From G963665545 sp963665545 (GTDB lineage: Bacteria > Pseudomonadota > Gammaproteobacteria > Xanthomonadales > SZUA-36), in assembly GCA_963665545.2 (NCBI GenBank), contig CAXXKZ010000004.1, positions 1-64,000 on the forward strand: DNA of 64,000 nt, given 5' to 3'. The stretch's first letter is position 1. Each line of letters begins with the position of its first letter. The notes beneath the pieces were generated by a model that had not been told where the DNA came from, did no database searches, and was given only the letters and a program-made list of their open reading frames with translations. Of this stretch, positions 43,505 through 54,002 are shown piece by piece. The translations under genes were made by a program, and so were the position numbers.

Positions 43505-46302
43505 CGGGCTCTGCTTTGGTAGACTTGCTTGAGTCGGGGCGCAGGCGCGGCCCCAAGGGAACGGTTATCAGCAATCCACTTGAATCGACCAAATATCCAC
43601 GCGTTTTGACGCTGGTGCCCAACGCCCGGCGGCTGAAAATGCACGTGGCCGACGCCCTGCGTGGTGAACCGGACGGCGCAGTAGTAGTGGCGCCGCCAGT
43701 GCGGGTGTTTTCCCAGTGGGCAGAGGAGCTTGTGGTTCGAATCGGCCTGCTTGAGGGTGCCCCGGTGCCCGTTTTGGCTGATCCGGTGGAATTGCGGGCC
43801 TTGTGGGCCAGTTTCCTGGGCCCGGCACTTTCTTTGCATACCGCGACCGAATGCAGCCTGGCTGCTATTCAGGCTCGATCTGCCGACCGCATGATCAGTC
43901 ACTGGTGGCCGGTCGGCGAACCCCCATGGCTTGGGCAGGCATTTTGGGCGGCTCGCCGGCAGGTTGCCGCGGCGCTCAAGGGCCGCTCCCACCTCACGCC
44001 CGAGGGCTGGCTGGAGGCGCTGAGCCAGCAGCTCGGAGAGACAGGTAAGCTGCATTGCAGCCTGCCCCAGAGCATTCACTTGGATGGTTTCCTTGAGATC
44101 ACAGCCCTGGAAGGGCAGGTGTTGGATGCGCTTCGCCACAAAGGCGTTGATGTTGAAATCGCCAACCTGTGCGCCAATGCGCCAGGCGCTGTGCGGCTCA
44201 CCAGCTATCCATCCCTTGAAGACGAATTATCTGCGGTCGCGCACTGGGCCCGCGACACACTGACACAAGCGGACCGTCGCATTGCCGTCGTCATAAACGG
44301 CTTGGAGAGCCAGCTGGAGGTCGTCCAGGAAGCGTTTGAAGATGTGCTGTACAGGGCGCATCGCCTGGAACTGGAGGAGATTGAAGATTGTAACTTTCAC
44401 ATTCCAGGCGGATCTGTTTTGTCTTCGCATCCAGTGATTACCGATGCCTTGCTGCTGCTGAAGTTGGCCACGGCAAAAGCAAGGCGACCATTGGAGTTTC
44501 CCGAGGTCTCACGTTGGCTGCTCAGTCCCTACTGGCGGGGCGCAGACTCAGAGCGCGTTGCTCGGGCACAATTTGAACTGAGGTTGCGCAAAAGGGGAAG
44601 TTTCTGGCTGAGCAGGGGCAGTATTGCCCGGCTCGCCGGAGAGGGCCCGTCCAGCGACCTCTTAGACCGCTTGACCGGGTGTATCGGCGAGGTTGAGCTT
44701 GTCGCGGCTTCGGCTTCGGGATCGGCTTTGGGGAACTTGCCCGGCAGCGTCTTTTTGCAGTTGCTTCAGGCCTGGGGCTGGCCAGGCCCACTTGCGCATG
44801 GCCATGATCTTTCGCATTTCGTCACGCGCTTCTGTCAGCTGCTCGAACGGCTGAATGGACTTGAAAAGCATTCGCCCGCCAAGACACTGGAACTACTGAC
44901 TCAGTTATGCAATGAAACCCACGTTGAATTGCGTGGTGGACCTTTATCTCCCATTCAGATAATGACGCCCGAGGATGCCGTCGGTCTAACTTTCGACGCG
45001 GCATGGGTGGTCAATGTACACGATGGTAATTGGCCTGCGCATCCACAACTCAATCCCTTTTTGCCAGGAGAGAGTCGCGGGGTCATTCCACGCAGTTCGC
45101 CCGAGGGAGCACTCGGCTATTGTAAACAACTGACCGAAAGCCTCAAATGCATGGCGCCGAGTCTGCAATTTAGCTGGGCCCGACAGAGTGGTGATGTCCG
45201 TAACGGCGTCAGCCCCGTCCTCGAACGGCTCGCGCCGGTCACGGACCGAGATTCGATGGCCACCGACTGGTTCGATCAATCCGGTGTTGAACTGGATCGA
45301 CCGGATGTTCATTGGGGGGGTTACTTGGGACACCCGTGGTTGCAGGCGGTGGATGACGGGATCGGATTGCCGCTGCATGGCGCCCGGGATGGATCTGGTC
45401 CACAGCCCATTCAAGGCGGATCAGGCATGATAAGTAGTCAGTCTGCGTGCCCGATGTTGGCCTATTTCAAGTACCGATTAGGTGCCCGCATGGAGGACAT
45501 GCCATCGCCGTTCGCCGATGCAGCCTACCGTGGCGCCCTGATGCACAGAGCGATGCAGTTTCTCTACTCAGGGCAGGTCGGGCAACCCGGCTCGCCGTTG
45601 GCCGACCAGGTCGTGAGGTCTGTGGAGCAAGCACTTGAACAATGCCGGGCCCACTACCGCCTGATGCCGGTAAGCTACCTTGCTGAGCGCCTGCGGCTGA
45701 TCAGTCTGCTCGAGGAATGGCTGGAATTTGAACAGGACCGCCCGGAATTTGTGGTAGAACATCTGGAAGAAAGGCTCGATTCGACGCTGTTCGGCCACCC
45801 TGTATCACTACGGGTTGATCGGCTGGATCGGCTGGCCGACGGGTCACTGATGATCGTTGACTACAAGAGCAGCAAGACCTCCACGGCAGGCTGGGCGCAG
45901 GAACGCCTGAAGCATGCCCAGTTACCGCTATATGCCACTTTAATGATCCAGGAGCGGGGAGAGCGGGTTGCCGCCATTGCCCTGGCGACGGTCCGCGCCG
46001 GCGAATGCAAGATGGGCGGCATCGCTGCAGAGGCGATGGCCGAATTCGACGGAGTGCGATCATTTGGCGGTCGCAAGAATATTTTTACGCGCCACTTCTC
46101 TGTTTGGCCGCAACTGTTGAATCACTGGACTCGTGCCATCGAAGAGCTGGCTGAAGAGATCGTCGGTGGCCGAGCCGACAACACGGTCTACGACGACACG
46201 GTCGTTCAGTGGTCGGGACTTGAGATTTTGTTGCGCCATGATGAGGGCGAAGCCTGGAAACTCGAGCATGCAAGTGTGAATGTTCAAGAGGCAGGCGCAT
46301 GA
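43489..46302 (+). CDS. AddB-like PD-(D/E)XK nuclease, DNA repair
   Basis: A protein of up to 937 residues of the family described as 'probable DNA repair protein', paired with an AddA-like helicase in gammaproteobacteria. The N-terminal half is a degenerate helicase-like scaffold (VLTLVPNARRLKMHVADAL near residue 40). The C-terminal nuclease has Asp in SLRVDRLDRL and the pair MIVDYKSSK (about residue 789). Cys residues near CPML could belong to an Fe-S staple, but the set is incomplete by eye. The start is uncertain: TTG at 43489 lies within an inverted repeat, and later TTG codons (43516, 43525) are possible. The ATGA overlap with the next gene shows coupling. Confidence 0.87.
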   Translation: MRCSTSGSALVDLLESGRRRGPKGTVISNPLESTKYPRVLTLVPNARRLKMHVADALRGEPDGAVVVAPPVRVFSQWAEELVVRIGLLEGAPVPVLADPVELRALWASFLGPALSLHTATECSLAAIQARSADRMISHWWPVGEPPWLGQAFWAARRQVAAALKGRSHLTPEGWLEALSQQLGETGKLHCSLPQSIHLDGFLEITALEGQVLDALRHKGVDVEIANLCANAPGAVRLTSYPSLEDELSAVAHWARDTLTQADRRIAVVINGLESQLEVVQEAFEDVLYRAHRLELEEIEDCNFHIPGGSVLSSHPVITDALLLLKLATAKARRPLEFPEVSRWLLSPYWRGADSERVARAQFELRLRKRGSFWLSRGSIARLAGEGPSSDLLDRLTGCIGEVELVAASASGSALGNLPGSVFLQLLQAWGWPGPLAHGHDLSHFVTRFCQLLERLNGLEKHSPAKTLELLTQLCNETHVELRGGPLSPIQIMTPEDAVGLTFDAAWVVNVHDGNWPAHPQLNPFLPGESRGVIPRSSPEGALGYCKQLTESLKCMAPSLQFSWARQSGDVRNGVSPVLERLAPVTDRDSMATDWFDQSGVELDRPDVHWGGYLGHPWLQAVDDGIGLPLHGARDGSGPQPIQGGSGMISSQSACPMLAYFKYRLGARMEDMPSPFADAAYRGALMHRAMQFLYSGQVGQPGSPLADQVVRSVEQALEQCRAHYRLMPVSYLAERLRLISLLEEWLEFEQDRPEFVVEHLEERLDSTLFGHPVSLRVDRLDRLADGSLMIVDYKSSKTSTAGWAQERLKHAQLPLYATLMIQERGERVAAIALATVRAGECKMGGIAAEAMAEFDGVRSFGGRKNIFTRHFSVWPQLLNHWTRAIEELAEEIVGGRADNTVYDDTVVQWSGLEILLRHDEGEAWKLEHASVNVQEAGA

Positions 46303-49300
46303 CCCGACCCGCGGATGAGCTGCAACGTAGTGAGGCGCTGGATTTGCGACGCTCATTCATCGTCCAGGCGCCGGCCGGTTCCGGCAAGACCGAATTGCTC
46401 ACACAGCGTTTTCTCAAGTTGTTGGCGGTTGTGGACCGGCCCGAACGGCTGTTGGCGATTACTTTTACACGCAAGGCCGCCCGCGAGATGCAGGAGCGCA
46501 TACTCAATCGTCTGCGTCAGGCCAGCAGTGCAGCCATAGTCGAGGAAGATCACGCGAGAAGGGCGATCAGGTTTGCGCATCAGGTTTTGGAGCGCGATGC
46601 GGCGCGTGGCTGGAATCTGTTGAAAAATCCCAGCCGTCTGAGGGTTCACACCATTGACGGGCTGTGCATGCAATTGTTGGCGCGGGATGCCGAGCGCGGC
46701 GGCCACATTGCCGGTCGGGCCGTACTTGACAACGCCGAGCCACTGTATCGCGAAGCAGTGACGCGCCTTTTTACGGATCTGGGGTTGGACTTGGGGTCAC
46801 CTCCCACTGCTTTGTGTGATGCCCTGGTGAGGGTGCTGGTACATCTGGATGGTAATGCTCTGGCATTGCAGGACCTACTGGTGGAGATGTTATCTGTGCG
46901 CGATCAATGGACGGGCAGGATCGGCATTGATCCGCATTCCATGGCGCAAGTGTTGCAGGATCGTCAGCAATTCGAGAAGGGCCGTATCGCGGGCCACCTG
47001 GGCGCCATAAATTTGCAGCATGCCATGGACATAGTGTCCGCACTGGGCCCCGCACTGGATGATCGGGATTGCCCCGCTGCGCGATTTGCCGACTCGATGG
47101 CTCCGGCTGTGCCGGGCGTCGCTGAGGACATCAGGCAGGTGCATTTGTTCTGCACTGTTTTTATGACTTCTGGTACCAACGCGCGCAAACCTGGCGGCAT
47201 CAACAAGAAACTGTTCAAAGGTCTGCCGGATGAATTGAATGGGCAGGTGCTGGAACTCAAAGCCATCTACGCGGCCTGGCACGAGCAACCCGAGGCAGTC
47301 GCGGCCATCGAGCGGATGGCCTTGAGCCCGCCGATAGACCTCGAAGCGTCGCCCCAGGGCCTGAGCGAGGACATTCGTGAAATTCTCAAGCATACGCTGG
47401 CTCAGTTGCAGGTATTGATGGCCGAGCGCGGTACGGCTGATTTTCAGTTCATCACCGAATCGGCCCTGACCAGCCTGGGCGACGACGATCGCCCGGGACA
47501 GGTGCTGCTGGACGAAGACCAGCGTTTGGAACACATTCTGATGGATGAATTCCAGGATACTTCCAATACTCAAATGGCCCTGCTGGAGTTGCTGATTGCG
47601 GGCTGGGAGAGCGATGGCAGCCGCAGTATTTTCCTGGTGGGCGATCCGATGCAATCGATTTACCGATTCCGCGAGGCCAATGTCGGGCTTTTCATCGACG
47701 TGGTTCAAAAAGGCAGAATTGGCGCGATAACCATGGCCAGTTTGCAGTTGCAGTCTAACTTCCGTTCACCGGAGAGGATTGTGGACTGGGTGAATACCCA
47801 ATTCGGACGAATTTTCCCCACCACTGATCAGCGTGACTCCGGTGCAGTGTCATACAGCCCGGCCAGCTCAGAGATTGGTGCGGGCGGCGCTGTTGGTTTA
47901 CATCCTCTGCCCCCCCACAGTGACGATAACGATGAAGCGGCGGTAATGCTGGATTTGATCCGGCAGGCGCAGTCAGAGTTAGCAGACCCGACGATCGCGG
48001 TGCTGGCCCGTGCCCGCACTCATCTGGCTGCTCTGGCCCAGACATTGGTCAAGAATGGCATCAAGTTCGATGCGGTGAATGTCGATGCCCTGGCCAGGCG
48101 CCCGCTGATCCAGGATTTGATGGCGATCACCCGGGCGCTGAACCATCCTGCGGACCGCACGGCCTGGCTGGCGCTGTTGCGCGCGCCCTGGTGTGGGCTC
48201 AGCCTGGGGCAAATTCATCAGCTGGCCGGTGATGACAACAATGCAGATCTGCATGATCGTATTAATCGGGCCGTGACGCAGGATTACGGCACAGCTCCTG
48301 AGTACCTGGCGCTGGGGAGAATGCACCAGGTGCTGCAGCGCGCATTGACGCTGCGCGCCCGCGCAACGATGCGCCAATCTGTGGCCTTTGTCTGGGTGCA
48401 GTTGGGTGGATCGTATTGTTATGCAACACAAGCTGAGCTGGTGAACGCGCGCGCCTTTCTCCAGCTGCTGGGAGAACTGGAACGCGAAAGCAGCGAGAAT
48501 CTGCTCGGCCGATTGGAACAGAAACTCGGTGAACTTTACGCCCCCAGCACAGCATCGAGCCTGCAACTGATGACAATCCATCAGTCCAAGGGCTTGGAAT
48601 TCGATGTCGTGATCATTCCGGGCTTACATCGAGCGACCCGTGCTGAGGAAAAGCCACTGGTGTCATTGCAAGAGTTTCGGTTGGCCGATGGCAGAGATGG
48701 CTCACTGCTGGCGGCGATGCCCATGCGCGGACAGGTTTCGCCCTCGCTGTATGCCTATCTGCAGTCAGTGGATGCCGAGCGTGCCTCATACGAGACCCAA
48801 CGCGTGCTTTACGTCGCTACAACTCGTGCAAAAAAGTTACTGCATCTGGTCGGGAGATACAAATGCGACCATAAGACCGGCGCGCCGTATGCCCAGAGGG
48901 GGACTCTCCTGGACAGGGTTCTGCCGGCGTTTTCCGAAGCGATCAATGAAGTGAACGAAGCAGAAGAAAAGCCTGTTGAAACAAAGTCCGAGCCCCACCC
49001 TTATCCTTTATTGCGCTTGGTGAACCCCCCGACCCTGGCGGACATCGAGATCGCGGAGGCCGTGCCTGAATCGTGCCGCTTGCATCCCCTTGCCGCGCGG
49101 GACGCCGCTGCACTGGGCGATGCCTTGCACTTCTGGCTGGAGTTGATCCACGACCACCGTGACCGTGACTGGAGCCGGGACTGGTTCGACCGGCACGAGG
49201 CTGCACTGGTCTCGACTCTGTACAGGGCGGGATTGCAGCAGAGCGAGGCGCGGCGAATGTTGCCGAAGTTAAAGGCAATGATTGTTAATGTCATACATTT

Positions 49301-49622
49301 TTCACCCGGAAAGAAAATTATCGATTCTGCCGGCAAAGACGATTCTTGGGCCGAATTGGCGCTGTACCGCAAGGACGGTCACGGCCTTAGCAAACACGTC
49401 ATTGATCGCCTCTACCGGGACCGCGACGGCGGGCTGAACATTGTGGACTACAAGAGCGGTGAGGACAGCGAATCCGCCCGACTGCGTTGGACCCAGCAAC
49501 TGATTCGCTACCGCAGCCTGCTGCAAAAGTTAGATTCGGGCCCGGTATCAGGTACGCTGATTCACCAAACCGGTGACAACACCGTCATTGATTTGAGCAG
49601 GGAAACAGAATTGGCTCAATAG
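46299..49622 (+). CDS. AddA/UvrD-like helicase-nuclease
   Basis: A 1107-residue superfamily 1A helicase with a C-terminal nuclease. Motif I is QAPAGSGKTELLTQRF (about residue 25), motif Ia ITFTRKAAREMQERI, motif II LMDEFQDTSNTQ (about 415), motif III LVGDPMQSIYRFREA, motif V HQSKGLEFDVVIIPGL (about 763) and motif VI YVATTRAKK. The nuclease motif is NIVDYKSGE (about 1050). With the preceding gene it should form a RecBCD/AddAB-like complex that processes double-strand ends. Whether recBCD also exists elsewhere in the genome cannot be seen. Confidence 0.93.
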   Translation: MTRPADELQRSEALDLRRSFIVQAPAGSGKTELLTQRFLKLLAVVDRPERLLAITFTRKAAREMQERILNRLRQASSAAIVEEDHARRAIRFAHQVLERDAARGWNLLKNPSRLRVHTIDGLCMQLLARDAERGGHIAGRAVLDNAEPLYREAVTRLFTDLGLDLGSPPTALCDALVRVLVHLDGNALALQDLLVEMLSVRDQWTGRIGIDPHSMAQVLQDRQQFEKGRIAGHLGAINLQHAMDIVSALGPALDDRDCPAARFADSMAPAVPGVAEDIRQVHLFCTVFMTSGTNARKPGGINKKLFKGLPDELNGQVLELKAIYAAWHEQPEAVAAIERMALSPPIDLEASPQGLSEDIREILKHTLAQLQVLMAERGTADFQFITESALTSLGDDDRPGQVLLDEDQRLEHILMDEFQDTSNTQMALLELLIAGWESDGSRSIFLVGDPMQSIYRFREANVGLFIDVVQKGRIGAITMASLQLQSNFRSPERIVDWVNTQFGRIFPTTDQRDSGAVSYSPASSEIGAGGAVGLHPLPPHSDDNDEAAVMLDLIRQAQSELADPTIAVLARARTHLAALAQTLVKNGIKFDAVNVDALARRPLIQDLMAITRALNHPADRTAWLALLRAPWCGLSLGQIHQLAGDDNNADLHDRINRAVTQDYGTAPEYLALGRMHQVLQRALTLRARATMRQSVAFVWVQLGGSYCYATQAELVNARAFLQLLGELERESSENLLGRLEQKLGELYAPSTASSLQLMTIHQSKGLEFDVVIIPGLHRATRAEEKPLVSLQEFRLADGRDGSLLAAMPMRGQVSPSLYAYLQSVDAERASYETQRVLYVATTRAKKLLHLVGRYKCDHKTGAPYAQRGTLLDRVLPAFSEAINEVNEAEEKPVETKSEPHPYPLLRLVNPPTLADIEIAEAVPESCRLHPLAARDAAALGDALHFWLELIHDHRDRDWSRDWFDRHEAALVSTLYRAGLQQSEARRMLPKLKAMIVNVIHFSPGKKIIDSAGKDDSWAELALYRKDGHGLSKHVIDRLYRDRDGGLNIVDYKSGEDSESARLRWTQQLIRYRSLLQKLDSGPVSGTLIHQTGDNTVIDLSRETELAQ

Positions 49623-49783
49623 CAAGTTGGACCGATCCCAGAAAGAATGCAGCCACTCCAGTTTTAACTTTATCAAGTGATGCGGGCGCCAAGCATCGGT
49701 ATTTCATGCAATGATAGCCACAGCATGTCATCTCGTTGCAGAAAGCAACATGGTCGAATCCAGAGTGAGCGCCAACGGACAAT

Positions 49784-51121
49784 ATGAACCGCCAGGTTAA
49801 CGCATTGCTTGTTATCCTAGTCAGCTTCCTGCTGGCGCACTGGCTACGGTTTGGTGACTTGCCATTGTCGGCCAACTATTTGCAAACCCTCTTACTTGCC
49901 TTGGTGATCTCGTCAGTGATTCTGCCTGCCACAGGAGCTTTCAGGCAAGAATTTGAGTGGGAGTTCATGCGTAAGCTATGCCGGCTTTTGGCGGGTTGGG
50001 CTGTGGTGTTGATGGTTTTGGTCGCGTTTGCAGCGGCACTGAAGATTACTGATATTTATTCTCGTATCTGGTTTGGGTTGTGGGTCATTGTCTCCAACGT
50101 GGGACTGGTGAGCGTCCTTTTGATATCGCATGCAGCTTCCGCCCGGCTGCGCAGGATAACCGCAGAGAATACACCTATTGTCATTGTCGGGGCAGTCCAG
50201 GCCGCGGTTCGGTTGGAAGAGCAGGTTGCCGCCGATTCCGATTCAAATCTCAATATTGCGGGGCGGTTCGGTGAGCCCTGGATGGGTAAGGACGTTGAGC
50301 CTGTTTCGGCCCTGGCCGCTTTTGTCGAGGCGCACAAGGTGCAGGCGGTGTGGATTGCGATTCCTTTTGAAAGCAAGGCGCTGCTGGATGAGGCTCTTGA
50401 AGCCCTGCGCGAGTGTGTGGTTGATGTCAATGTCATTCCTGATCTGCATCAATACCGCCTGCTGAACCAAAGCGTCAGTGAATGGGCGGGTATGCCCGTG
50501 ATTAGCCTGGCCAGTACGCCAATGACCGGGGCTGAGATGAACCTCAAGAGCGCCTTTGATCGCATTGGCTCGGCTGTTTTGCTGATCGTGTTGTCGCCAA
50601 TGTTTTTGTTGCTGGTACTGTTGATCCGGTTTTCCGGGCCCGGGCCGGTACTATTCCGTCAAAGCCGGCACGGCGTGGGCGGCGAGCGCATAAAGATTCT
50701 CAAATTCAGAACCATGAGTCTGCACACGGAAACTGTCGGCGAAGTCACTCAGGCTGTTGCGGATGATCCCAGAGTAACCACAGTGGGGCGCATTCTGAGG
50801 CGCACGAGCCTGGATGAGTTGCCGCAGCTCATCAATGTACTGAAAGGCGAAATGTCGTTGGTCGGGCCGCGCCCGCACGCAGTCGAACACAACCAGTTCT
50901 ACAAGTCGCGAATCCCCAAGTACATGCTGCGCCACAAGGTAAAACCCGGTATGACGGGCTGGGCGCAAATTAACGGATTTCGGGGTCTGACTGATACCGG
51001 CGAAAAGATGGCGCTGAGAATTGAACACGATCTTTGGTATATCCAGAACTGGTCGATCTGGTTGGATCTGAAAATTCTGCTACAGACTCCATTCGTGATG
51101 TTGCACAGCAATGCTTATTAG
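49784..51121 (+). CDS. Undecaprenyl-phosphate sugar phosphotransferase (WcaJ-like)
   Basis: A 445-residue polyprenyl-phosphate sugar-1-phosphate transferase that starts exopolysaccharide or O-unit synthesis. Four N-terminal membrane segments, a CoA-binding-like middle domain (about 125-245), a fifth segment (VLLIVLSPMFLLLVLLI) and the catalytic bacterial sugar transferase domain: FRQSRHGVGGERIKILKFRTM, RRTSLDELPQLINVLKGEMS, VGPRPHAVEHN and KPGMTGWAQINGFRG. No other polysaccharide gene is nearby, so it is an orphan in this window. N-terminal part is shorter than WcaJ. Confidence 0.92.
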   Translation: MNRQVNALLVILVSFLLAHWLRFGDLPLSANYLQTLLLALVISSVILPATGAFRQEFEWEFMRKLCRLLAGWAVVLMVLVAFAAALKITDIYSRIWFGLWVIVSNVGLVSVLLISHAASARLRRITAENTPIVIVGAVQAAVRLEEQVAADSDSNLNIAGRFGEPWMGKDVEPVSALAAFVEAHKVQAVWIAIPFESKALLDEALEALRECVVDVNVIPDLHQYRLLNQSVSEWAGMPVISLASTPMTGAEMNLKSAFDRIGSAVLLIVLSPMFLLLVLLIRFSGPGPVLFRQSRHGVGGERIKILKFRTMSLHTETVGEVTQAVADDPRVTTVGRILRRTSLDELPQLINVLKGEMSLVGPRPHAVEHNQFYKSRIPKYMLRHKVKPGMTGWAQINGFRGLTDTGEKMALRIEHDLWYIQNWSIWLDLKILLQTPFVMLHSNAY

Positions 51122-51129
51122 ACAGCGCT

Positions 51130-51528
51130 TCAATTATCGCCGGTGCGCCACTTGACTTTTTTCATGATTTCTTTGGGCGTTTTGCCGTCGAGGTTCTGAT
51201 AGACTTTTTCTTTGTCGCCGCGAGCAGCGAGGTCATAGACTCGCAGGTAGCCAATCGCGTTCATCAGCGTGCGGAATTCCGGTTCGGTGATTTCGCCCTT
51301 GACGATTTCGAGATCCTTTTCAAATGTCTGGAGGTTTTTGCCGTTCATGGGGCGGTTAAGGCCGGTCGCAGGCACGTCCACGACTTCTTCAGTTGCCTCA
51401 CTAGCGATGTCCTGGGCTTCATCGCCAGCGGCATCCTGCGCCACAGCAAAACCAGAGCTCGATAAACTCAGCAAAAGGGTAGCCCAAATGGCCACCAGCA
51501 AGTGCGAAGAAATTGATGGTGTTTTCAT
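51130..51528 (-). CDS. Small secreted protein, family unknown
   Basis: A 132-residue protein: signal peptide (SSHLLVAIWATLLLSLSSSGFAVAQD), an acidic linker rich in Glu/Asp, and a conserved-looking C-terminus FEKDLEIVKGEITEPEFRTLMNAIGY and DKEKVYQNLDGKTPKEIM split over about 65 residues. GAGGA precedes the ATG. The C-terminal part resembles small periplasmic domains annotated only as DUFs. No function assigned. It converges on the sugar transferase gene. Confidence 0.75.
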   Translation of the reverse strand: MKTPSISSHLLVAIWATLLLSLSSSGFAVAQDAAGDEAQDIASEATEEVVDVPATGLNRPMNGKNLQTFEKDLEIVKGEITEPEFRTLMNAIGYLRVYDLAARGDKEKVYQNLDGKTPKEIMKKVKWRTGDN

Positions 51529-51610
51529 ATTGTCCTCAATAAATCCCTGTCTGCCTCAATGGGCTGATATTCGGTTGGATTTGACCCGGTCTGGCGGAAT
51601 AAATTCCCTG

Positions 51611-52648
51611 TCAATGCCGGTTTTTCTTTTTACCGGCCAGCAATACCTTGAAGGCCTTGTTGGTGGCGACGGTGGTCACGCTCTGAAACGATTCTTCGAG
51701 CCAATGCCTGTACGGTAGATGCTTGTTGGCGACGAGCATTATATTACCGTTTGCATGGAGGTGTCGCGTCGCGCCCTGAATGAAATGTCGAGGGATTCTG
51801 AAATCGGTTTTCACGCCCTGATGGAAGGGTGGATTTGACAAGATCCAGTCGTACTGTTGCCTGACTTCGGAGAACCCCTCCGAGGCAATGATTTCAACTT
51901 GCAAATTGTTGATGGTGGCGGAGCGGTGGCTTGATTCCAGCGCCATTGCATTGCTGTCCAGAAGGCTGACTTCCAGTTCAGGAGATTTCAGGCCGGCGAC
52001 CAAGCCAATTACACCGGTGCCGCAACCAAAATCGAGCAGGCTTTGCCCGCGTGGCAGCTCGGGCAGGTTTTCCAGCAGCAATTCCGTGCCGTCATCGAGT
52101 CGGCCGTGGGCGAACACGCCAGGCAAAGATGCGAGGATGAGGTTCTGCCCGCTGCGGCTGAGGGTCCAGGTCTCAAAGTAGTCTTCGAGGCTGAAGGGTG
52201 CAGCACAGATGGGCCGCTGGGCGGCATAAATCACACTGTGTCGGGCTGCATCCAGCTTATCGACCTTTTCAAATCGGCGTTCGAGCCGGGGGCGGGCTGA
52301 CTTGATGCCTGCGTGGTTTGCTCCGACCAGCCACAGCACGCCGTTTGCACTCAATTGCGTGCAGGCCAGATGCAAGAGCATGGTGAGCCGCGCCTTCTCC
52401 CGCGGCAGATATAGAATGATGAACGGCAACGCTTCGGCGCTGGTTTCGTCTGTTACTCCGAACACGACATCGGCACCGCGGGCGTTGTGCCACTGGTAGC
52501 TGCCATAGTCCTGGGTCAGCAGCCGCACGGCGGCACCCCGGTGCGCCAATTCGCTGGCGCATTGATCGGCGAATGGATTGATGATCAACACCGCAGCCGC
52601 GTCAATGTGGCCGCGATTGCGCAGAATCAGTTCAGATTCGCGTTCCAT
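51611..52648 (-). CDS. RsmC/RlmG-like rRNA methyltransferase
   Basis: A 345-residue two-domain class I methyltransferase. The C-terminal domain has the SAM site LLDFGCGTGVIGLVAGL (about residue 195) and the N6/N2-guanine motif SNPPFHQG (about 262), as in RsmC (16S G1207) and RlmG (23S G1835). The N-terminal domain is a degenerate copy of the same fold, also typical. The start at 52648 overlaps the rimO stop by a few codons; 52672 is an alternative. Which rRNA base is modified cannot be told by eye. Confidence 0.87.
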   Translation of the reverse strand: MERESELILRNRGHIDAAAVLIINPFADQCASELAHRGAAVRLLTQDYGSYQWHNARGADVVFGVTDETSAEALPFIILYLPREKARLTMLLHLACTQLSANGVLWLVGANHAGIKSARPRLERRFEKVDKLDAARHSVIYAAQRPICAAPFSLEDYFETWTLSRSGQNLILASLPGVFAHGRLDDGTELLLENLPELPRGQSLLDFGCGTGVIGLVAGLKSPELEVSLLDSNAMALESSHRSATINNLQVEIIASEGFSEVRQQYDWILSNPPFHQGVKTDFRIPRHFIQGATRHLHANGNIMLVANKHLPYRHWLEESFQSVTTVATNKAFKVLLAGKKKNRH

Positions 52649-54002
52649 CGGCCAGCCTGGCTTTGAGGTCATATTCGCTTGCAGATTCCACGATCACTTC
52701 GACAATGTCTCCAGGGGACAGCGCGTGATGGGGTCCCTCGCCCGTTCCTTTGGCAAATGAGATTTCGACGATCCCGTCAATCTCCGGGGCATCGGCATGG
52801 CTACGCCCTATGGCTGAGTTTTCGGTCACATGGTCAATCAGCACATCCTGGTGGGTTCCGGTCTTTGCCTGCATCAGCTGCTTACTGATCGATGCCTGGG
52901 TGGCCATGAAGGCATCCCAACGCTGCTGTTTGACAGCATCTGGAATCGCGCCCTTAATGTCGTTGGCTCTGGCGCCCTCAACAGGCGAATACTGAAAGCA
53001 GCCGACGCGGTCGAGTCGGGCAGCGGTGAGAAATGACAACAACTCCTCGAATTCCTCATCGGTCTCGCCGGGAAACCCGACAATAAAGGTGCTGCGGATG
53101 GTCAGATCAGGGCAGACTTCACGCCAGCTGTTGATGCGCTCGAGGTTGTTTTCAGCCGCGGCCGGTCGCCGCATGGCCTTTAACACGCGAGGGCTGCCAT
53201 GCTGGAAGGGTACATCCAGGTAGGGCAAAATTTTGCCTTCGGCCATCAGTGGGATGACGCCGTCCACGTGCGGGTAGGGGTAGACATAGTGCAAGCGGAT
53301 CCACACGCCCAGGCTGCCGAGGGCTTGACAGAGCTCTTGCATGCGGGTCTTTAGTGGTCGCCCGTCCCAAAAATCCAACTTGTAACGCAGATCCACGCCA
53401 TAGGCGGAGGTATCCTGCGAGATGACCAGGATTTCTTTCACGCCAGCGGCCACGAGCCGCTCTGCCTCGCCCATGACCTCACCAATGGGCCTGCTGACCA
53501 GCCTGCCGCGCATGGAGGGTATGATACAGAAACTGCATTTGTGATTGCAGCCCTCGGATATCTTCAGGTAAGCATAGTGCCGCGGTGTCAGTTTGACGCC
53601 CTGAGGAGGTATCAGGTCCAGGTAGGGGTCATGGTGGCGTGGTGGAGGTGCATGCGCATGCACGGACTGGACGACCGCTTCGTATTGTTGGGGGCCGGTC
53701 ACTGCCAGCACGCTGGGATGCACGTTACGGATTGCCGACTCGTCCACACCCATACAGCCGGTCACGATGACGCGGCCATTGGCGTCAAGCGCCTCTCCGA
53801 TGGCTTCCAAAGATTCGGCCTTGGCACTGTCGATGAATCCACATGTATTGACCACGACGACGTCGGCCCCCTCATAGTCACTGGAAATCTCGTAACCGTC
53901 GATTCGCAACTGCGTAAGGATTCGTTCCGAGTCCACCAAGGCTTTGGGGCAACCGAGGCTGACAAAGCCGACCCGCGGTGGCTTATGGCGTGATCCGTTC
54001 AA
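52632..54002 (-). CDS. rimO: Ribosomal protein S12 methylthiotransferase RimO
   Basis: A 456-residue radical-SAM enzyme that methylthiolates Asp of ribosomal protein S12. The N-terminal UPF0004 domain has Cys18 (SLGCPKALVDSE), Cys54 (NTCGFIDSAK) and Cys83 (TGCMGVDE), ligands of the auxiliary cluster; SLGCPK and the spacing are RimO-type rather than MiaB-type. The radical-SAM cysteines are C152, C156 and C159 (EGCNHKCSFC). A C-terminal TRAM domain follows. It overlaps the CDF transporter gene by 4 bases upstream and the methyltransferase downstream, giving a compact operon. Confidence 0.96.
   Translation of the reverse strand: MNGSRHKPPRVGFVSLGCPKALVDSERILTQLRIDGYEISSDYEGADVVVVNTCGFIDSAKAESLEAIGEALDANGRVIVTGCMGVDESAIRNVHPSVLAVTGPQQYEAVVQSVHAHAPPPRHHDPYLDLIPPQGVKLTPRHYAYLKISEGCNHKCSFCIIPSMRGRLVSRPIGEVMGEAERLVAAGVKEILVISQDTSAYGVDLRYKLDFWDGRPLKTRMQELCQALGSLGVWIRLHYVYPYPHVDGVIPLMAEGKILPYLDVPFQHGSPRVLKAMRRPAAAENNLERINSWREVCPDLTIRSTFIVGFPGETDEEFEELLSFLTAARLDRVGCFQYSPVEGARANDIKGAIPDAVKQQRWDAFMATQASISKQLMQAKTGTHQDVLIDHVTENSAIGRSHADAPEIDGIVEISFAKGTGEGPHHALSPGDIVEVIVESASEYDLKARLADGTRI

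Noticed and set aside
43327..44139. 270-codon frame on the minus strand
   Set aside because: It overlaps the AddB-like gene and the inverted-repeat element; no domain or start signal.
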